Shown: positions 26,986-36,169, counted from the first letter of the stretch. The stretch is DNA of 64,000 bases from Tistrella mobilis (GCF_041468085.1 NZ_CP121017.1:1281501-1345500), one strand, 5' to 3'. Made by a program: numbers and translations. The notes: a model not told the origin generated them from the sequence alone.

Positions 26986-27749
26986 TGCGTAAGCTCCTCA
27001 TCAGCACCCTCGCCGGCCTCGGCGCCCTGATGGGCGTCCAGGCCACCGCGATCGCCGCCGAGGCGGTCGAACTGCCCGAGGTCTCGTTCAGCCATCAGGG
27101 TCCGTTCGGCACCTATGACCGCGCGGCGGCGCAGCGCGGCTTCCAGGTCTTCGAACAGGTCTGCTCGGCCTGCCATTCGGCCAAGTATCTGGCGTTCCGC
27201 AACCTCGCCGACCTCGGCTACAACGAGGACGAGATCAAGGCGATCGCGGCGAAGAAGCAGGTCCAGGACGGCCCGGACGACAATGGCGACATGTTCATGC
27301 GCCCGGCCGTCGCCTCGGATCGCTGGCCCAGCCCCTATGCCAACGAGAAGCAGGCCCGCGCCTCCAATGGTGGTGCCTATCCGCCGGATCTCTCGCTGAT
27401 GGCGAAGGCTCATCTGGGCGGCGAGAGCTACATCTACGCCCTGATGACCGGCTATACCGAGCCGCCGGCAGGGGTCGAGGTGCGGCCGGGCATGTACTAC
27501 AACGCCTATTTCGCCGGCCATCAGATCGGCATGCCGCCGCCGCTCGCCGCCGATGTGGTGCCTTATGGCGACGGCACGCCTGCAACCGTCGAGCAGATGG
27601 CGCATGATGTCTCCGTCTTCCTGACCTGGCTTGCCGAGCCGAAGATGGAGGAGCGCAAGCAGACGGGTATCAAGGTGATCCTGTTCCTGATCGCGCTCAC
27701 CATCGTCTTCTATGTCGCCAAGCGGCGGATCTGGGCCCGCATCCATTGA
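26985..27749 (+). CDS. petC: Cytochrome c1
   Basis: 254 residues. A signal peptide ends near TAIAAEAV. The haem motif CSACH follows (about residue 58), the Met ligand is in GHQIGMPPPL, and one membrane helix near the C-terminus (KVILFLIALTIVFYV) anchors it. It receives electrons from the Rieske protein and passes them to soluble cytochrome c. The ATG overlaps the petB stop (TGATG); a GTG 3 nt earlier is the alternative start. Confidence 0.96.
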   Translation: MRKLLISTLAGLGALMGVQATAIAAEAVELPEVSFSHQGPFGTYDRAAAQRGFQVFEQVCSACHSAKYLAFRNLADLGYNEDEIKAIAAKKQVQDGPDDNGDMFMRPAVASDRWPSPYANEKQARASNGGAYPPDLSLMAKAHLGGESYIYALMTGYTEPPAGVEVRPGMYYNAYFAGHQIGMPPPLAADVVPYGDGTPATVEQMAHDVSVFLTWLAEPKMEERKQTGIKVILFLIALTIVFYVAKRRIWARIH

Positions 27750-27781
27750 TGCAGCCTGGCTGATCCGTCCGGATCGAAACG

Positions 27782-27811
27782 GGGGTCGCCCTTTTGCAGA
27801 GGGGCGGCCCC
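27782..27811 (+). terminator. Terminator of petABC
   Basis: A 10-bp stem GGGGTCGCCC/GGGCGGCCCC (one G-T pair) with a 10-nt loop, followed by T-rich TGTTGCGTTTGGGGTTGTT. Confidence 0.65.
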
Positions 27812-28036
27812 TGTTGCGTTTGGGGTTGTTGCATTCCGGCCACGGCTCGGCCAGGGTGTGCCGCTCGGGATGTGCAGGAAAGGGCGCCGCGTCGCGGGAA
27901 CCTGATGGCGGGCGCTTAACGCAGGGTAGAAAATTCCCGCCGAACCACGCAGAATGCGAGCAGCCGGGAAGAGCAGGGCCCCACAGATGGAACCGGGGGC
28001 CGGATGACGAGACGAACCAGACGAGGGGTGACGGGC

Positions 28037-28957
28037 ATGGCATCGACCAGTGCAGCGGGCGCAGGCATCGGATTGGGCAGCGACGGCCGCCCGGTGATCG
28101 GCATCATCGGTGGCAGCGGCGTCTACGACATTCCGGGCCTGACCGATATCGGCTGGCGGCGGATCTCCTCGCCTTTCGGGGCGCCTTCGGATGAGCTGAT
28201 GTTCGGCCGGCTGGGCGATGTGCAGCTGGTCTTCCTGCCGCGCCACGGCCGCGGCCATGTCCACGCGCCGTCGGACCTGAACTATCGCGCCAATGTCGAC
28301 GCGATGAAGCGGGCGGGTGTGACCGAGATCCTGTCGGTGTCGGCGGTCGGCTCGCTGAAGGAAGATCTGCCGCCCGGCACCTTCGTGATCGTCGACGATT
28401 TCATCGACCGCACCTTCGCGCGCGAGAAGAGCTTCTTCACCAGGGGCTGCGTTGCCCATGTCTCCATGGCCCATCCGGTCTGCCGGCGTCTGGGCGATGC
28501 GGTGGAAGCGGCAGGCCGGCGGCTCGGCCTCGATATCCGCCGCGGCGGCACGTATATCGCCATGGAAGGCCCGCAATTCTCGACGCTGGCGGAATCGAAG
28601 CTCTACCGCAGCTGGGGGGCGAGCGTGATTGGCATGACCAACATGCCCGAAGCCAAGCTCGCCCGCGAGGCGGAGCTGTGTTACGCGACGGTCGCCATGG
28701 TGACCGATTTCGACTGCTGGCACCCCGAGCACGACAAGGTGACGGTGGAGCAGGTGGTGAAGGTGCTGCTGGGCAATGCCGATCATGCCCGCGCCCTGGT
28801 GAAGGAGGTGGCGCCCGCGCTGGCCGACCGCCGCGAGCCCTGCCATGCCGGCTGCCACACGGCACTCGATCATGCCCTGATCACCGCACCCGAGAAGCGC
28901 GATCCCGAGCTGCTCGCCCGGCTCGACGCCGTCGCCGGCCGCGTGCTCGGCGCCTGA
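28037..28957 (+). CDS. mtnP: S-methyl-5'-thioadenosine phosphorylase
   Basis: 306 residues of the purine nucleoside phosphorylase family. Motifs: IGIIGGSGVYDIPGL, FLPRHGRGHVHAPSDLNYRAN, GGTYIAMEGPQFSTLAES, IGMTNMPEAKLAREAELCYA and TDFDCWH. It splits methylthioadenosine with phosphate to adenine and methylthioribose-1-phosphate. GAGGGG precedes the ATG; the frame is open 11 codons earlier with no better site. Next to mtnA, it starts methionine-salvage-type recycling. Confidence 0.93.
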   Translation: MASTSAAGAGIGLGSDGRPVIGIIGGSGVYDIPGLTDIGWRRISSPFGAPSDELMFGRLGDVQLVFLPRHGRGHVHAPSDLNYRANVDAMKRAGVTEILSVSAVGSLKEDLPPGTFVIVDDFIDRTFAREKSFFTRGCVAHVSMAHPVCRRLGDAVEAAGRRLGLDIRRGGTYIAMEGPQFSTLAESKLYRSWGASVIGMTNMPEAKLAREAELCYATVAMVTDFDCWHPEHDKVTVEQVVKVLLGNADHARALVKEVAPALADRREPCHAGCHTALDHALITAPEKRDPELLARLDAVAGRVLGA

Positions 28958-28985
28958 TCCGCCTACAGATCCGGAGCCCCGCCCC

Positions 28986-30086
28986 ATGGACGAGAGCCGT
29001 TTCACCCACCGCACCGTCTGGCTGGAAGCCGACGGGCGGACCGTCGGCATCCTGGACCAGACCCGGCTGCCCTTCGAGACCGTGGATGTCCGGCTGACCA
29101 GCCTTGCCGACGCGGAAACCGCCATCCGCGACATGCTGGTCCGCGGCGCGCCGCTGATCGGCGCCGTCGGCGCCTATGGTATGGCGCTCGCGCTGGCGGA
29201 AGACCCGTCGGATGCCATGATCGCCACCGCCTATGACCGGCTGTTCGCGACCCGGCCGACCGCGATCAACCTGCGCTGGGCGCTGGATGATCTGCGCGAA
29301 CGGGTGGCACCGCTGCCGGAAGCGGCGCGGGCCGATGCGGCCTATGCCCGGGCGCGGGAGATCTCTGACGAAGATGTGGCGATCAACCGGGCGATCGGCG
29401 AGAACGCCTTCCGGCTGATCGAGGCCCGTTACGAGGCGATCGGCCGCAGCCGGCCGGTGGAGATCCTGACCCATTGCAATGCCGGTTTCCTGGCGACGGT
29501 GGGCTGGGGCACGGCGCTGGCCGGCATCTTCCTGGCCCATGCCCGGGGCATTCCCGTGCATGTCTGGGTCGACGAGACCCGTCCTCGCAGCCAGGGCGCC
29601 TATCTGACCGCCTGGGAGATGCGCTGGGCCGGCGTGCCGCACACGGTGATTGCCGACAATGCCGGTGGTCATCTGATGCAGCATGGCCGGGTCGACATGT
29701 GCATCGTCGGCACCGACCGGGTCGCGGCCAACGGCGATGTCTGCAATAAGATCGGCACCTATCTGAAGGCGCTGGCCGCCCATGACAACGGCGTGCCGTT
29801 CTATGTGGCGCTGCCCTATCCGACCATCGACTGGCGGATTGCCGACGGCGTGCGCGACATTCCGATCGAGGAGCGCTCGGCCACCGAGGTGACGGTGGTG
29901 CGCGGGCGGCTGCCCGATGGCGGCATCGCCGATGTGACGGTGATCGAGGACAGCCCCGCCGCCAACCCCGCCTTCGACGTGACCCCGGGGCGCCTGGTCA
30001 CCGGGCTGATCACCGAACGCGGCGTCTGTGCCGCTTCGGCCGAGGGGCTGCGCGGCCTTTATCCCGAGCGTGCCGCGGCCGAGTGA
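28986..30086 (+). CDS. mtnA: S-methyl-5-thioribose-1-phosphate isomerase
   Basis: 366 residues of the eIF2B-like isomerase family. The signature residues are visible in RGAPLIGAVGAYG, ILTHCNAGFLAT (catalytic Cys), and the catalytic Asp in CIVGTDRVAANGDVCNKIGTY. It converts methylthioribose-1-phosphate to methylthioribulose-1-phosphate, the substrate expected for the aldolase encoded downstream. Confidence 0.95.
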   Translation: MDESRFTHRTVWLEADGRTVGILDQTRLPFETVDVRLTSLADAETAIRDMLVRGAPLIGAVGAYGMALALAEDPSDAMIATAYDRLFATRPTAINLRWALDDLRERVAPLPEAARADAAYARAREISDEDVAINRAIGENAFRLIEARYEAIGRSRPVEILTHCNAGFLATVGWGTALAGIFLAHARGIPVHVWVDETRPRSQGAYLTAWEMRWAGVPHTVIADNAGGHLMQHGRVDMCIVGTDRVAANGDVCNKIGTYLKALAAHDNGVPFYVALPYPTIDWRIADGVRDIPIEERSATEVTVVRGRLPDGGIADVTVIEDSPAANPAFDVTPGRLVTGLITERGVCAASAEGLRGLYPERAAAE

Positions 30087-30135
30087 CCGCGCACCTGCCC
30101 CGGCCTGCCCGCGAATTGAAGCTGAGGTGAAGACG

Positions 30136-32187
30136 ATGCAGAACCGCTGGTCCGATGCCGATGCGGCCGCCATGGTCGCCCGCTATGTCGATCGGGGTGT
30201 GAACGAGGATCTGGCGCTCAGGGTCTATACCACGCGGCTGCTCGGCTCGGATCCGCGGCTGGTGCTGCATGGCGGCGGCAACACCTCGGTCAAGACGCGG
30301 CTGACCGATATCCTGGGCGATCAGCTGGACGTGCTGTGCGTGAAGGGCAGCGGCTGGGATATGGGGGTGATCGAACCCGCGGGCCTGCCGGCGGTGCGGC
30401 TGGAGCCGCTGCGCCGGCTGGAACGGCTGGAGGCGCTGACCGACGAGGATATGGTCAATGTCCAGCGGCTGAACCTGCTGGACTCGACCGCGCCCAACCC
30501 GTCGGTCGAGACCCTGCTCCATGCCTTCCTGCCGCAGAAATTCATCGACCACACCCATGCCAATGCGGTGCTGTCGCTGACCGACCAGCCGGATGGCGAG
30601 GCGATCGTTCGCGAGCTGTATGGCGACCGGGTCGCCTATATCCCCTACATCATGCCGGGCTTTCTGCTGGCCAAGACAGCAGCGCGGATCGTGCGCGAGA
30701 CGCCGGGCGTGAGGGGCATGGTGCTGCTGAAACATGGCATCTTCAGCTTCGATGATGACGGCCGCACGGCCTATGAGCTGATGATCGACTTCGTGTCGAT
30801 GGCGGAAGAGCGGCTGGCCCGTGGCCGGCGGACGCTCGTCCAGGCGGCCGTCCCCGCGGGGCTGGCGCCGGTGGCCATGGTGGCGCCGGTGCTGCGCGGC
30901 CTGACGGCACTGGCCGACCCCGCCGCCGAGGGCGGGCGCCGGCCCTTCGTTCTGGAGCATCGCGACGGACCGGCGGTGATGGCGTTCGTGAACGCCGCGG
31001 ATCTGGACCGGATCGCCAATTCGGGGGTTGCCACGCCGGATCATGTGATCCGCACCAAGCCGGCGCCGCTGATCCTGCCGGCTCCGCGGGCGGATGATAT
31101 CGCCGGCTTCAAGGCTGCGGCGGAGGCGGCGCTCGGCCGCTATGTCGAGGCCTATCACGCCTATTTCGCCCGCAACAATGCGCGGCTCGGCGGCATCAAG
31201 ACCGAACTGGATCCGATGCCGCGGATCGTGGCGGTGAAGGGGCTCGGCATCTTTGCCCTCGGCAAATCGTCGAAGGAGGCGCGAATCGCCGCCGACGTCT
31301 ACGAGGCCGCGATCGAGGTGATCACCGGTGCCGAGGGCATCGGCCGCTTCGAGAGCATTTCCGAAGCCGATCTTTTCGATGTGGAATACTGGTCGCTGGA
31401 ACAGGCGAAGCTGGGCAAGGGCGGCGAGAAACCGCTGCAGCGCCGGGTCGTCGCCGTTACCGGCGGGGCAGGGGGGATCGGTGCCGCCACCGCCCGGGCT
31501 TTTGCCGCGGCCGGTGCCGAGGTGGCGGTGCTGGACCTGAACCAGGAGGCGGCGGTCCAGGTGGCGAGGCCGCTGGGCGGTATCGGCATCGCCTGCGACG
31601 TGACCGACCCGGCCTCGGTCACCGCCGCGATCGAGGCGGTGGTGGCGCGCTTCGGCGGACTCGACATTCTGGTCAGCAATGCCGGTGCCGCCTGGCAGGG
31701 CCGGATCGGCGAGGTCGACGAGGCGGTGCTGCGGCAGAGCTTCGAGCTGAATTTCTACGGCCATCAGCGTGCCGCCCAGGCGGCGGTGAAGGTGATGAAG
31801 GCCCAGGGCTTCGGTGGCCAGCTGCTGTTCAATGCCTCGAAACAGGCGGTCAATCCTGGCCCCGATTTCGGCCCCTACGGCCTGCCCAAGGCGGCGACGC
31901 TGTTCCTGTCGCGGCAATACGCGCTCGATCATGGCCGCGACGGCATCCGCTCCAATGCGGTCAATGCCGACCGGGTGCGGTCGGGGCTGTTGACCGACGA
32001 GATGGTGGCCGCGCGCTCGAAGGCGCGCGGGCTCAGCGAGGCGGATTACATGGGCGGCAACCTGCTGGGGCGCGAGGTGACCGCGGCCGATGTCGCCCAG
32101 GCCTTCGTCGATCTGGCTTTGGCGTCGAAGACCACCGGCTCCGTCACCACGGTCGACGGCGGCAATATCGCTGCGGCGCTGAGATAA
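30136..32187 (+). CDS. Bifunctional class II aldolase / short-chain dehydrogenase
   Basis: 683 residues. Residues 1-430 are a class II aldolase/adducin domain (HGGGNTSVK, then the Zn histidines in FIDHTHANAVLSLTD and a third in LLKHGIFSF). Residues about 435-683 are an SDR with TGGAGGIG, NAGAAWQG and the catalytic Y-x3-K in YGLPKAA. Related fusions act on rhamnulose-1-phosphate. Here mtnP and mtnA lie directly upstream, so cleavage of methylthioribulose-1-phosphate to dihydroxyacetone phosphate and methylthioacetaldehyde, with the SDR handling the aldehyde, is more likely. That substrate is inferred from context. Confidence 0.85.
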   Translation: MQNRWSDADAAAMVARYVDRGVNEDLALRVYTTRLLGSDPRLVLHGGGNTSVKTRLTDILGDQLDVLCVKGSGWDMGVIEPAGLPAVRLEPLRRLERLEALTDEDMVNVQRLNLLDSTAPNPSVETLLHAFLPQKFIDHTHANAVLSLTDQPDGEAIVRELYGDRVAYIPYIMPGFLLAKTAARIVRETPGVRGMVLLKHGIFSFDDDGRTAYELMIDFVSMAEERLARGRRTLVQAAVPAGLAPVAMVAPVLRGLTALADPAAEGGRRPFVLEHRDGPAVMAFVNAADLDRIANSGVATPDHVIRTKPAPLILPAPRADDIAGFKAAAEAALGRYVEAYHAYFARNNARLGGIKTELDPMPRIVAVKGLGIFALGKSSKEARIAADVYEAAIEVITGAEGIGRFESISEADLFDVEYWSLEQAKLGKGGEKPLQRRVVAVTGGAGGIGAATARAFAAAGAEVAVLDLNQEAAVQVARPLGGIGIACDVTDPASVTAAIEAVVARFGGLDILVSNAGAAWQGRIGEVDEAVLRQSFELNFYGHQRAAQAAVKVMKAQGFGGQLLFNASKQAVNPGPDFGPYGLPKAATLFLSRQYALDHGRDGIRSNAVNADRVRSGLLTDEMVAARSKARGLSEADYMGGNLLGREVTAADVAQAFVDLALASKTTGSVTTVDGGNIAAALR

Positions 32188-32209
32188 TCGGGTAATCGCG
32201 ACACAAAAC

Positions 32210-32237
32210 AGAAGAGGGGGCGGCTGCCCCCTCTTCT
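32210..32237. terminator. Bidirectional terminator between aldolase and rpoH
   Basis: Perfect 12-bp stem AGAAGAGGGGGC/GCCCCCTCTTCT with a GGCT loop. The minus-strand side is followed by GTTTTGTG, the plus side only by TTAAA. It separates convergent genes. Confidence 0.8.
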
Positions 32238-32262
32238 TAAACGCGGACCAGACCGGGCCGTA

Positions 32263-33180
32263 TCAGGCCGGGCTGCCGGAGCGGCCCAGCGCCTTGCGCA
32301 GCTGGGGTTCGACCAGATCGGCGAGTTTGCGCATCGCCCGGCTTTCGATCTGGCGCACCCGCTCTTTCGAGATGCCGAGTTCCGAGCCCAGCGCATCCAG
32401 TGTCGCCGAGGCCTCGGCCAGGTGACGGCGGGTGATGATCAGCCGCTCGCGGGCGTTCAGCGCCCCCAGCGCACCGCGGACGATGCGCTTGCGGAACGAG
32501 GCGAGATCACTCTCGACCAGCTGTTCCTCCTGGTCGGGCTTGTCATCGGCCAGCTGGTCCAGCCATTCATCGCCGCTGTCGGCCGACATCGGCGCGTTCA
32601 GCGACTGGTCGCCGCCGGACAGCCGCATCTCCATCATCCGCACATCGCGGTCGCGCACGCCCAGTGTCGTGGCGATCTGGCCGACATCGGTGGGATCCAG
32701 GCTTTCCGAGGCGCGGCTTTCGTCGCTGCGGCGCAGCCGCGCCTTCAGCTTGCGGAGGTTGAAGAACAGCGCCTTCTGGGCAGCGGTGGTACCGATGCGC
32801 ACCATCGACCAGGACCGCAGGATATAGTCCTGGATCGCCGCCTTGATCCACCACATGGCATAGGTGGCCAGCCGGACGCCGCGCTCGGGATCGAAGCGCT
32901 CCACCGCCTGCATCAGCCCGATGGAGCCTTCCTGCACCAGTTCGTTCATCGGCAGGCCGTAATTGCGGTAGCGCGAGGCGACCTTGATCACCAGGCGCAG
33001 ATGGCTGCGGACCAGAATATCGGCGGCATCCCGGTCGCCGGCCTTCACCCGCATCGCCAGATCGGCCTCTTCCTCGCGGGTCAGCAGGGGCTGACGCTGC
33101 ACGGCCGAAAAATACCGGGTGTCGCCGCGATCCTGGCTGCGCCCCGCGGCACGGACATTTCTGGTCAGCCGGTCGATCAT
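32263..33180 (-). CDS. rpoH: RNA polymerase sigma-32 (heat-shock) factor
   Basis: 305 residues. Region 2 (VQEGSIGLMQAVERFDPERGVRLATYAMWWIKAAIQ) and the C-terminal region 4 helix-turn-helix (LGISKERVRQIESRAMRKL) are intact. The RpoH box QKALFFNLRKLKARL (about 135-149) distinguishes it from other sigma factors. It directs chaperone and protease transcription. The minus strand upstream has an extended -10-like TGTATATT about 40 nt before the ATG. Convergent with the aldolase gene across a strong hairpin. Confidence 0.95.
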   Translation of the reverse strand: MIDRLTRNVRAAGRSQDRGDTRYFSAVQRQPLLTREEEADLAMRVKAGDRDAADILVRSHLRLVIKVASRYRNYGLPMNELVQEGSIGLMQAVERFDPERGVRLATYAMWWIKAAIQDYILRSWSMVRIGTTAAQKALFFNLRKLKARLRRSDESRASESLDPTDVGQIATTLGVRDRDVRMMEMRLSGGDQSLNAPMSADSGDEWLDQLADDKPDQEEQLVESDLASFRKRIVRGALGALNARERLIITRRHLAEASATLDALGSELGISKERVRQIESRAMRKLADLVEPQLRKALGRSGSPA

Positions 33181-33378
33181 GACGTCCCTCCAGACTCTCA
33201 TGGCCTTCGCAACACCGTGAATATACAGGATTCCATATCCCGTGTCCGGTGGGAACGCCAATCCGCACCGGAATGGTCCGAATTTCTCACAGGCTTTCGA
33301 TCTGGTATGGACCGCCTCATCAACTATGTTTGAACAGAGGCAGTTCCGCCCTCGTCCATCAACCCAGGAGGACGCCCC

Positions 33379-34053
33379 GTGCCCGAGATCAAGGACGCCG
33401 AGACCCGGATCATCGACGCAGCCCTCGCCCGTGCCGCCATCGACGGCTGGGACGGGCTGACGCTGGCCGGCATCGCCGAAGAGGCGGGGATGTCGCTGTC
33501 CGAACTTGCGGGGCATGTCGGCTCCGTTTCCGAAATCCTGGACGCCTTCTCCCGGCGCATCGACCGCGCGATGCTCGCCGAAGCCGAAGATGAGCCCGAA
33601 GATTTCGCAGCCCAGCCGGTGAAGGACCGTCTGATGGCGCTGATCATGGCCCGGCTGGATGCGCTGGAGCCCCATCGTGCGGTGATGCAGCGTCTGGCCG
33701 ACCGGTCCGATCGCGGTATCCCGGCGCTGGATCTGATCTGCGGTCAGGGGATGCGCCTGCAGCGCAGCATGGGCTGGCTTGCCGCGGCGGCGGGGCTTGA
33801 ATCCCGCGGCATCGCCGGGCTGGCCCGCCGCCAGGGGCTGGCGGCGATCTACCTCGCCACGCTGCGTGCCTGGCTGAAGGACGACAGCGACGACCGGGCG
33901 AAGACCATGAAGACGCTGGATCGCCTGCTCGACCGGGCCGGGCGCTGGTCGCGCATGGCCGGGCGCATGGCTGGTGGCCGCCGCGGTTTCCGGCCGGAAT
34001 CGGGGGCAGGTCCGGCGGGATCACCGGCCGCCGATACCCCCGCGGCGGGATGA
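33379..34053 (+). CDS. TetR/COQ9-like regulator
   Basis: 224 residues. The N-terminus has a TetR-like helix-turn-helix in which the usual YxHF is replaced (TLAGIAEEAGMSLSELAGHVGS), followed by a COQ9-like helical domain (MALIMARLDALEPHRAVMQRLAD). It may bind lipids rather than regulate. The tail is Gly/Pro/Ala-rich. GTG start with AGGAGG 7 nt upstream. It precedes the phasin gene by about 220 nt. Confidence 0.72.
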   Translation: MPEIKDAETRIIDAALARAAIDGWDGLTLAGIAEEAGMSLSELAGHVGSVSEILDAFSRRIDRAMLAEAEDEPEDFAAQPVKDRLMALIMARLDALEPHRAVMQRLADRSDRGIPALDLICGQGMRLQRSMGWLAAAAGLESRGIAGLARRQGLAAIYLATLRAWLKDDSDDRAKTMKTLDRLLDRAGRWSRMAGRMAGGRRGFRPESGAGPAGSPAADTPAAG

Positions 34054-34117
34054 CGATCTGCGCGATTTCAACGCAACCGAAAAGTGCGGTCGCCTGTGAC
34101 CGTCATCGCGCCGCCAT

Positions 34118-34136
34118 TTTTGTGCAATGCAAAAAC
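34118..34136. promoter_or_regulatory. Inverted repeat upstream of the phasin promoter
   Basis: TTTTTG-TGCAATG-CAAAAA, perfect 6-bp arms, directly before a TTGACC -35 box (34142-34147) and a TATATG -10 box (34167-34172, spacer 19). The site has TGC/GCA cores like those bound by PHA-responsive PhaR repressors; assignment to PhaR is inference. Confidence 0.45.
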
Positions 34137-34273
34137 CGCCCTTGACCTTCCGGGTCCGATGCCGCATATATGGCTGAGGATTTTGCAGCGCAGCATAAAC
34201 CCCGACGCTGCGCCGCGAGCGACCAGATGCCACGCCATGCCATCGGTCGCAAAAGGCGAACGGAGGTTTTGAA

Positions 34274-34699
34274 ATGGCCGAGAAGATCAATCCCCTCGAC
34301 TACACCAAGATGTTCGGCGAGTTCAAGATGCCGGCGGTTCCCGCCGTCGACGTCGAGGCGATGATGAGCACCGCCCGCCGCAACTACGAAGCGGTTGCCC
34401 AGGCGAACAAGCTGATCGCCGAGGGCTTCCAGGCCCTGGCCAAGCGCCAGGCCGAAGTCGCCCGCGCCTCGTTCGAGGATGCGTGGAAGGCGACCCAGGA
34501 AGTCATGAACGCCGGCACCGTCGAGGCGAAGGCCGAGAAGCAGGCCGAGGTCGTGAAGGCCGCGGTCGAGAAGGCGGTTGCCAATGCCCGCGAGCTGACC
34601 GAGCTGGCGACGAAGTCGCAGGGTGAGGCGTTCGACGTCCTCAACAAGCGCTTCATCGAGAGCGTCGACGAGGTCAAGACCCTCGCCGTCGTGAAGTGA
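34274..34699 (+). CDS. Phasin family protein
   Basis: 141 residues, almost all amphipathic helix (NYEAVAQANKLIAEGFQALAKRQ, then DAWKATQEVMNAG and a Lys/Glu-rich stretch). Phasins coat polyhydroxyalkanoate granules and limit their size. The gene has a well-spaced ribosome site (ACGGAGG) and low-bias, highly expressed-type codons (AAG, GAG, GTC). It has its own promoter and downstream hairpin, so it is probably monocistronic. Confidence 0.92.
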   Translation: MAEKINPLDYTKMFGEFKMPAVPAVDVEAMMSTARRNYEAVAQANKLIAEGFQALAKRQAEVARASFEDAWKATQEVMNAGTVEAKAEKQAEVVKAAVEKAVANARELTELATKSQGEAFDVLNKRFIESVDEVKTLAVVK

Positions 34700-34747
34700 T
34701 CCGGCGCCGGGCTGATCGCCGCCCGGTCTGATCGCTGACAGGTTCCG

Positions 34748-34781
34748 AAGGGCGCCGCTCCCGCAAGGGGGTGGCGCCCTT
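34748..34781 (+). terminator. Hairpin after phasin
   Basis: Perfect 9-bp stem AAGGGCGCC/GGCGCCCTT, 16-nt loop, no T-run after it. Probable phasin mRNA terminator or stabiliser. Confidence 0.5.
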
Positions 34782-34837
34782 CGGCCGTTCCGGGGCAGGA
34801 TGGCGACATCTTCGATGTCCGCCGAGGTCCCGACCCC

Positions 34838-35194
34838 ATGACCGATGCCAACCCTGCCTCTCAGATCGGCTTCGACGATTTTCTGAAGGTCGACATCCGT
34901 GCCGGAACCGTGCGGCGCGCCGAGCCCTATCCCGAGGCCCGCAAGCCCGCGATCAAGCTGTGGATCGATTTCGGCCCCGGGATCGGCGAGAAGCGGAGTT
35001 CGGCCCAGATCACCCATCTCTACACACCGGAGACGGTGGTGGGCCGCAAGGTCGCCGCGGTGGTGAACTTTCCGCCCCGGCAGATCGGCCGCTTCATGTC
35101 TGAAGTGCTGGTGCTGGGTTTCCCCGATGCCGACGGGCGAATCAGCCTGATCGCGCCGGATCATGACGTCCCGGACGGCGCCCGCCTGGGTTGA
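34838..35194 (+). CDS. CsaA-like tRNA-binding protein
   Basis: 118 residues, an OB-fold EMAP-type tRNA-binding domain. The N-terminal FDDFLKVDIRAGTVRRAEPYPEARKPA, the central SSAQITHLYTPETVVGRKVAAVVNFPPRQIG, and the C-terminal FMSEVLVLGFPDADG are the usual signature of CsaA. These proteins bind tRNA and have chaperone-like effects. Stand-alone gene. Confidence 0.88.
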   Translation: MTDANPASQIGFDDFLKVDIRAGTVRRAEPYPEARKPAIKLWIDFGPGIGEKRSSAQITHLYTPETVVGRKVAAVVNFPPRQIGRFMSEVLVLGFPDADGRISLIAPDHDVPDGARLG

Positions 35195-35275
35195 ACCTGC
35201 CGCGTCGTCACCTTTCCGCGCTTTTCCCGTCGCTCTGCCCGGTGTATTTCCTGGTAAGAGAGGAAGGAGCGGTGC

Positions 35276-36046
35276 ATGCAGATCAGGGCCGGGTCCTGGA
35301 CCCATAAGCTGAGTTCGATGTCGGTTTTCCGGCAGGTGACGCTGATGATCTGCGTCGCAGTGGTCGGTGCCGATCTGCTGACGGCTTTTTTCTACTGGTA
35401 TTTTGAATTCGATCGCCTGCCGCTGGATATTCTTCTGACCACGATCATCGTTCTGATTGTGGGCTATCCTCTTGGTTTTTTCTTCATCGGACAGAATGTC
35501 AAACTGCGCGAGATGGCGCTGGAACTGGACCGGTTGTCGAAGATCGATGACCTGACCGGCCTGTTCAATCGCCGGACTTTCTTTGCCGAGGCCCGGCGGC
35601 TGGTGGCAGAACAGGTGGCGTCACGCGATCAGGGCGCGATCCTGTTCATCGATGTGGACCACTTCAAGTCGGTCAACGACGACTTTGGTCATGCCACCGG
35701 TGATGCGGTGCTGAGGGAGCTGGGGGCGATCATCCGGACGGTGGTCGGCGAGGCCGGCATCGCCGCCCGACTGGGGGGCGAGGAATTCGCGGTCCTGCTG
35801 CACGGCGCCGAAGGGCGGCGGGCCGACGAGATCGCCGAGCGCGTCCGCCGCGGGGTCGCCAACTGCGCCCGGGTGATCCCGGGGCTGGAGCGCAGCGCGG
35901 TGACGGTGAGCATCGGCATCGCCTCGATCCGTGCCGGCCATGATTTCGAGGACGCATTGCTGCGGGCCGATCGCAGCCTCTACACCGCCAAGGAAAGCGG
36001 CCGTGATCGTGTGGTGCGCGAGGACGAGACGGCGGCGTACGGCTGA
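35276..36046 (+). CDS. Membrane-anchored diguanylate cyclase (GGDEF)
   Basis: 256 residues. Two membrane helices (about 19-40 and 52-72) are followed by a GGDEF domain whose active loop reads RLGGEEFAVLL, with DVDHFKSVNDDFGHATGD for the metal and GTP site. It should make c-di-GMP at the membrane. The RxxD product-inhibition site expected five residues before GGEEF is absent (the sequence there is GIAARL), so feedback by that route is unlikely. GGAGC lies about 8 nt before the ATG. Confidence 0.9.
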   Translation: MQIRAGSWTHKLSSMSVFRQVTLMICVAVVGADLLTAFFYWYFEFDRLPLDILLTTIIVLIVGYPLGFFFIGQNVKLREMALELDRLSKIDDLTGLFNRRTFFAEARRLVAEQVASRDQGAILFIDVDHFKSVNDDFGHATGDAVLRELGAIIRTVVGEAGIAARLGGEEFAVLLHGAEGRRADEIAERVRRGVANCARVIPGLERSAVTVSIGIASIRAGHDFEDALLRADRSLYTAKESGRDRVVREDETAAYG

Positions 36047-36169
36047 GCATTACCGCCTATAAACCATGGTTTACCGGGCGGCTGCCGGTCTGCGTCAGGG
36101 GCCCGGGGCCGAACGGATACTGCCTGCGGTCGGCCGCAGAGCCGGTCTTGTCAGCATCCGAGGTCTTCC

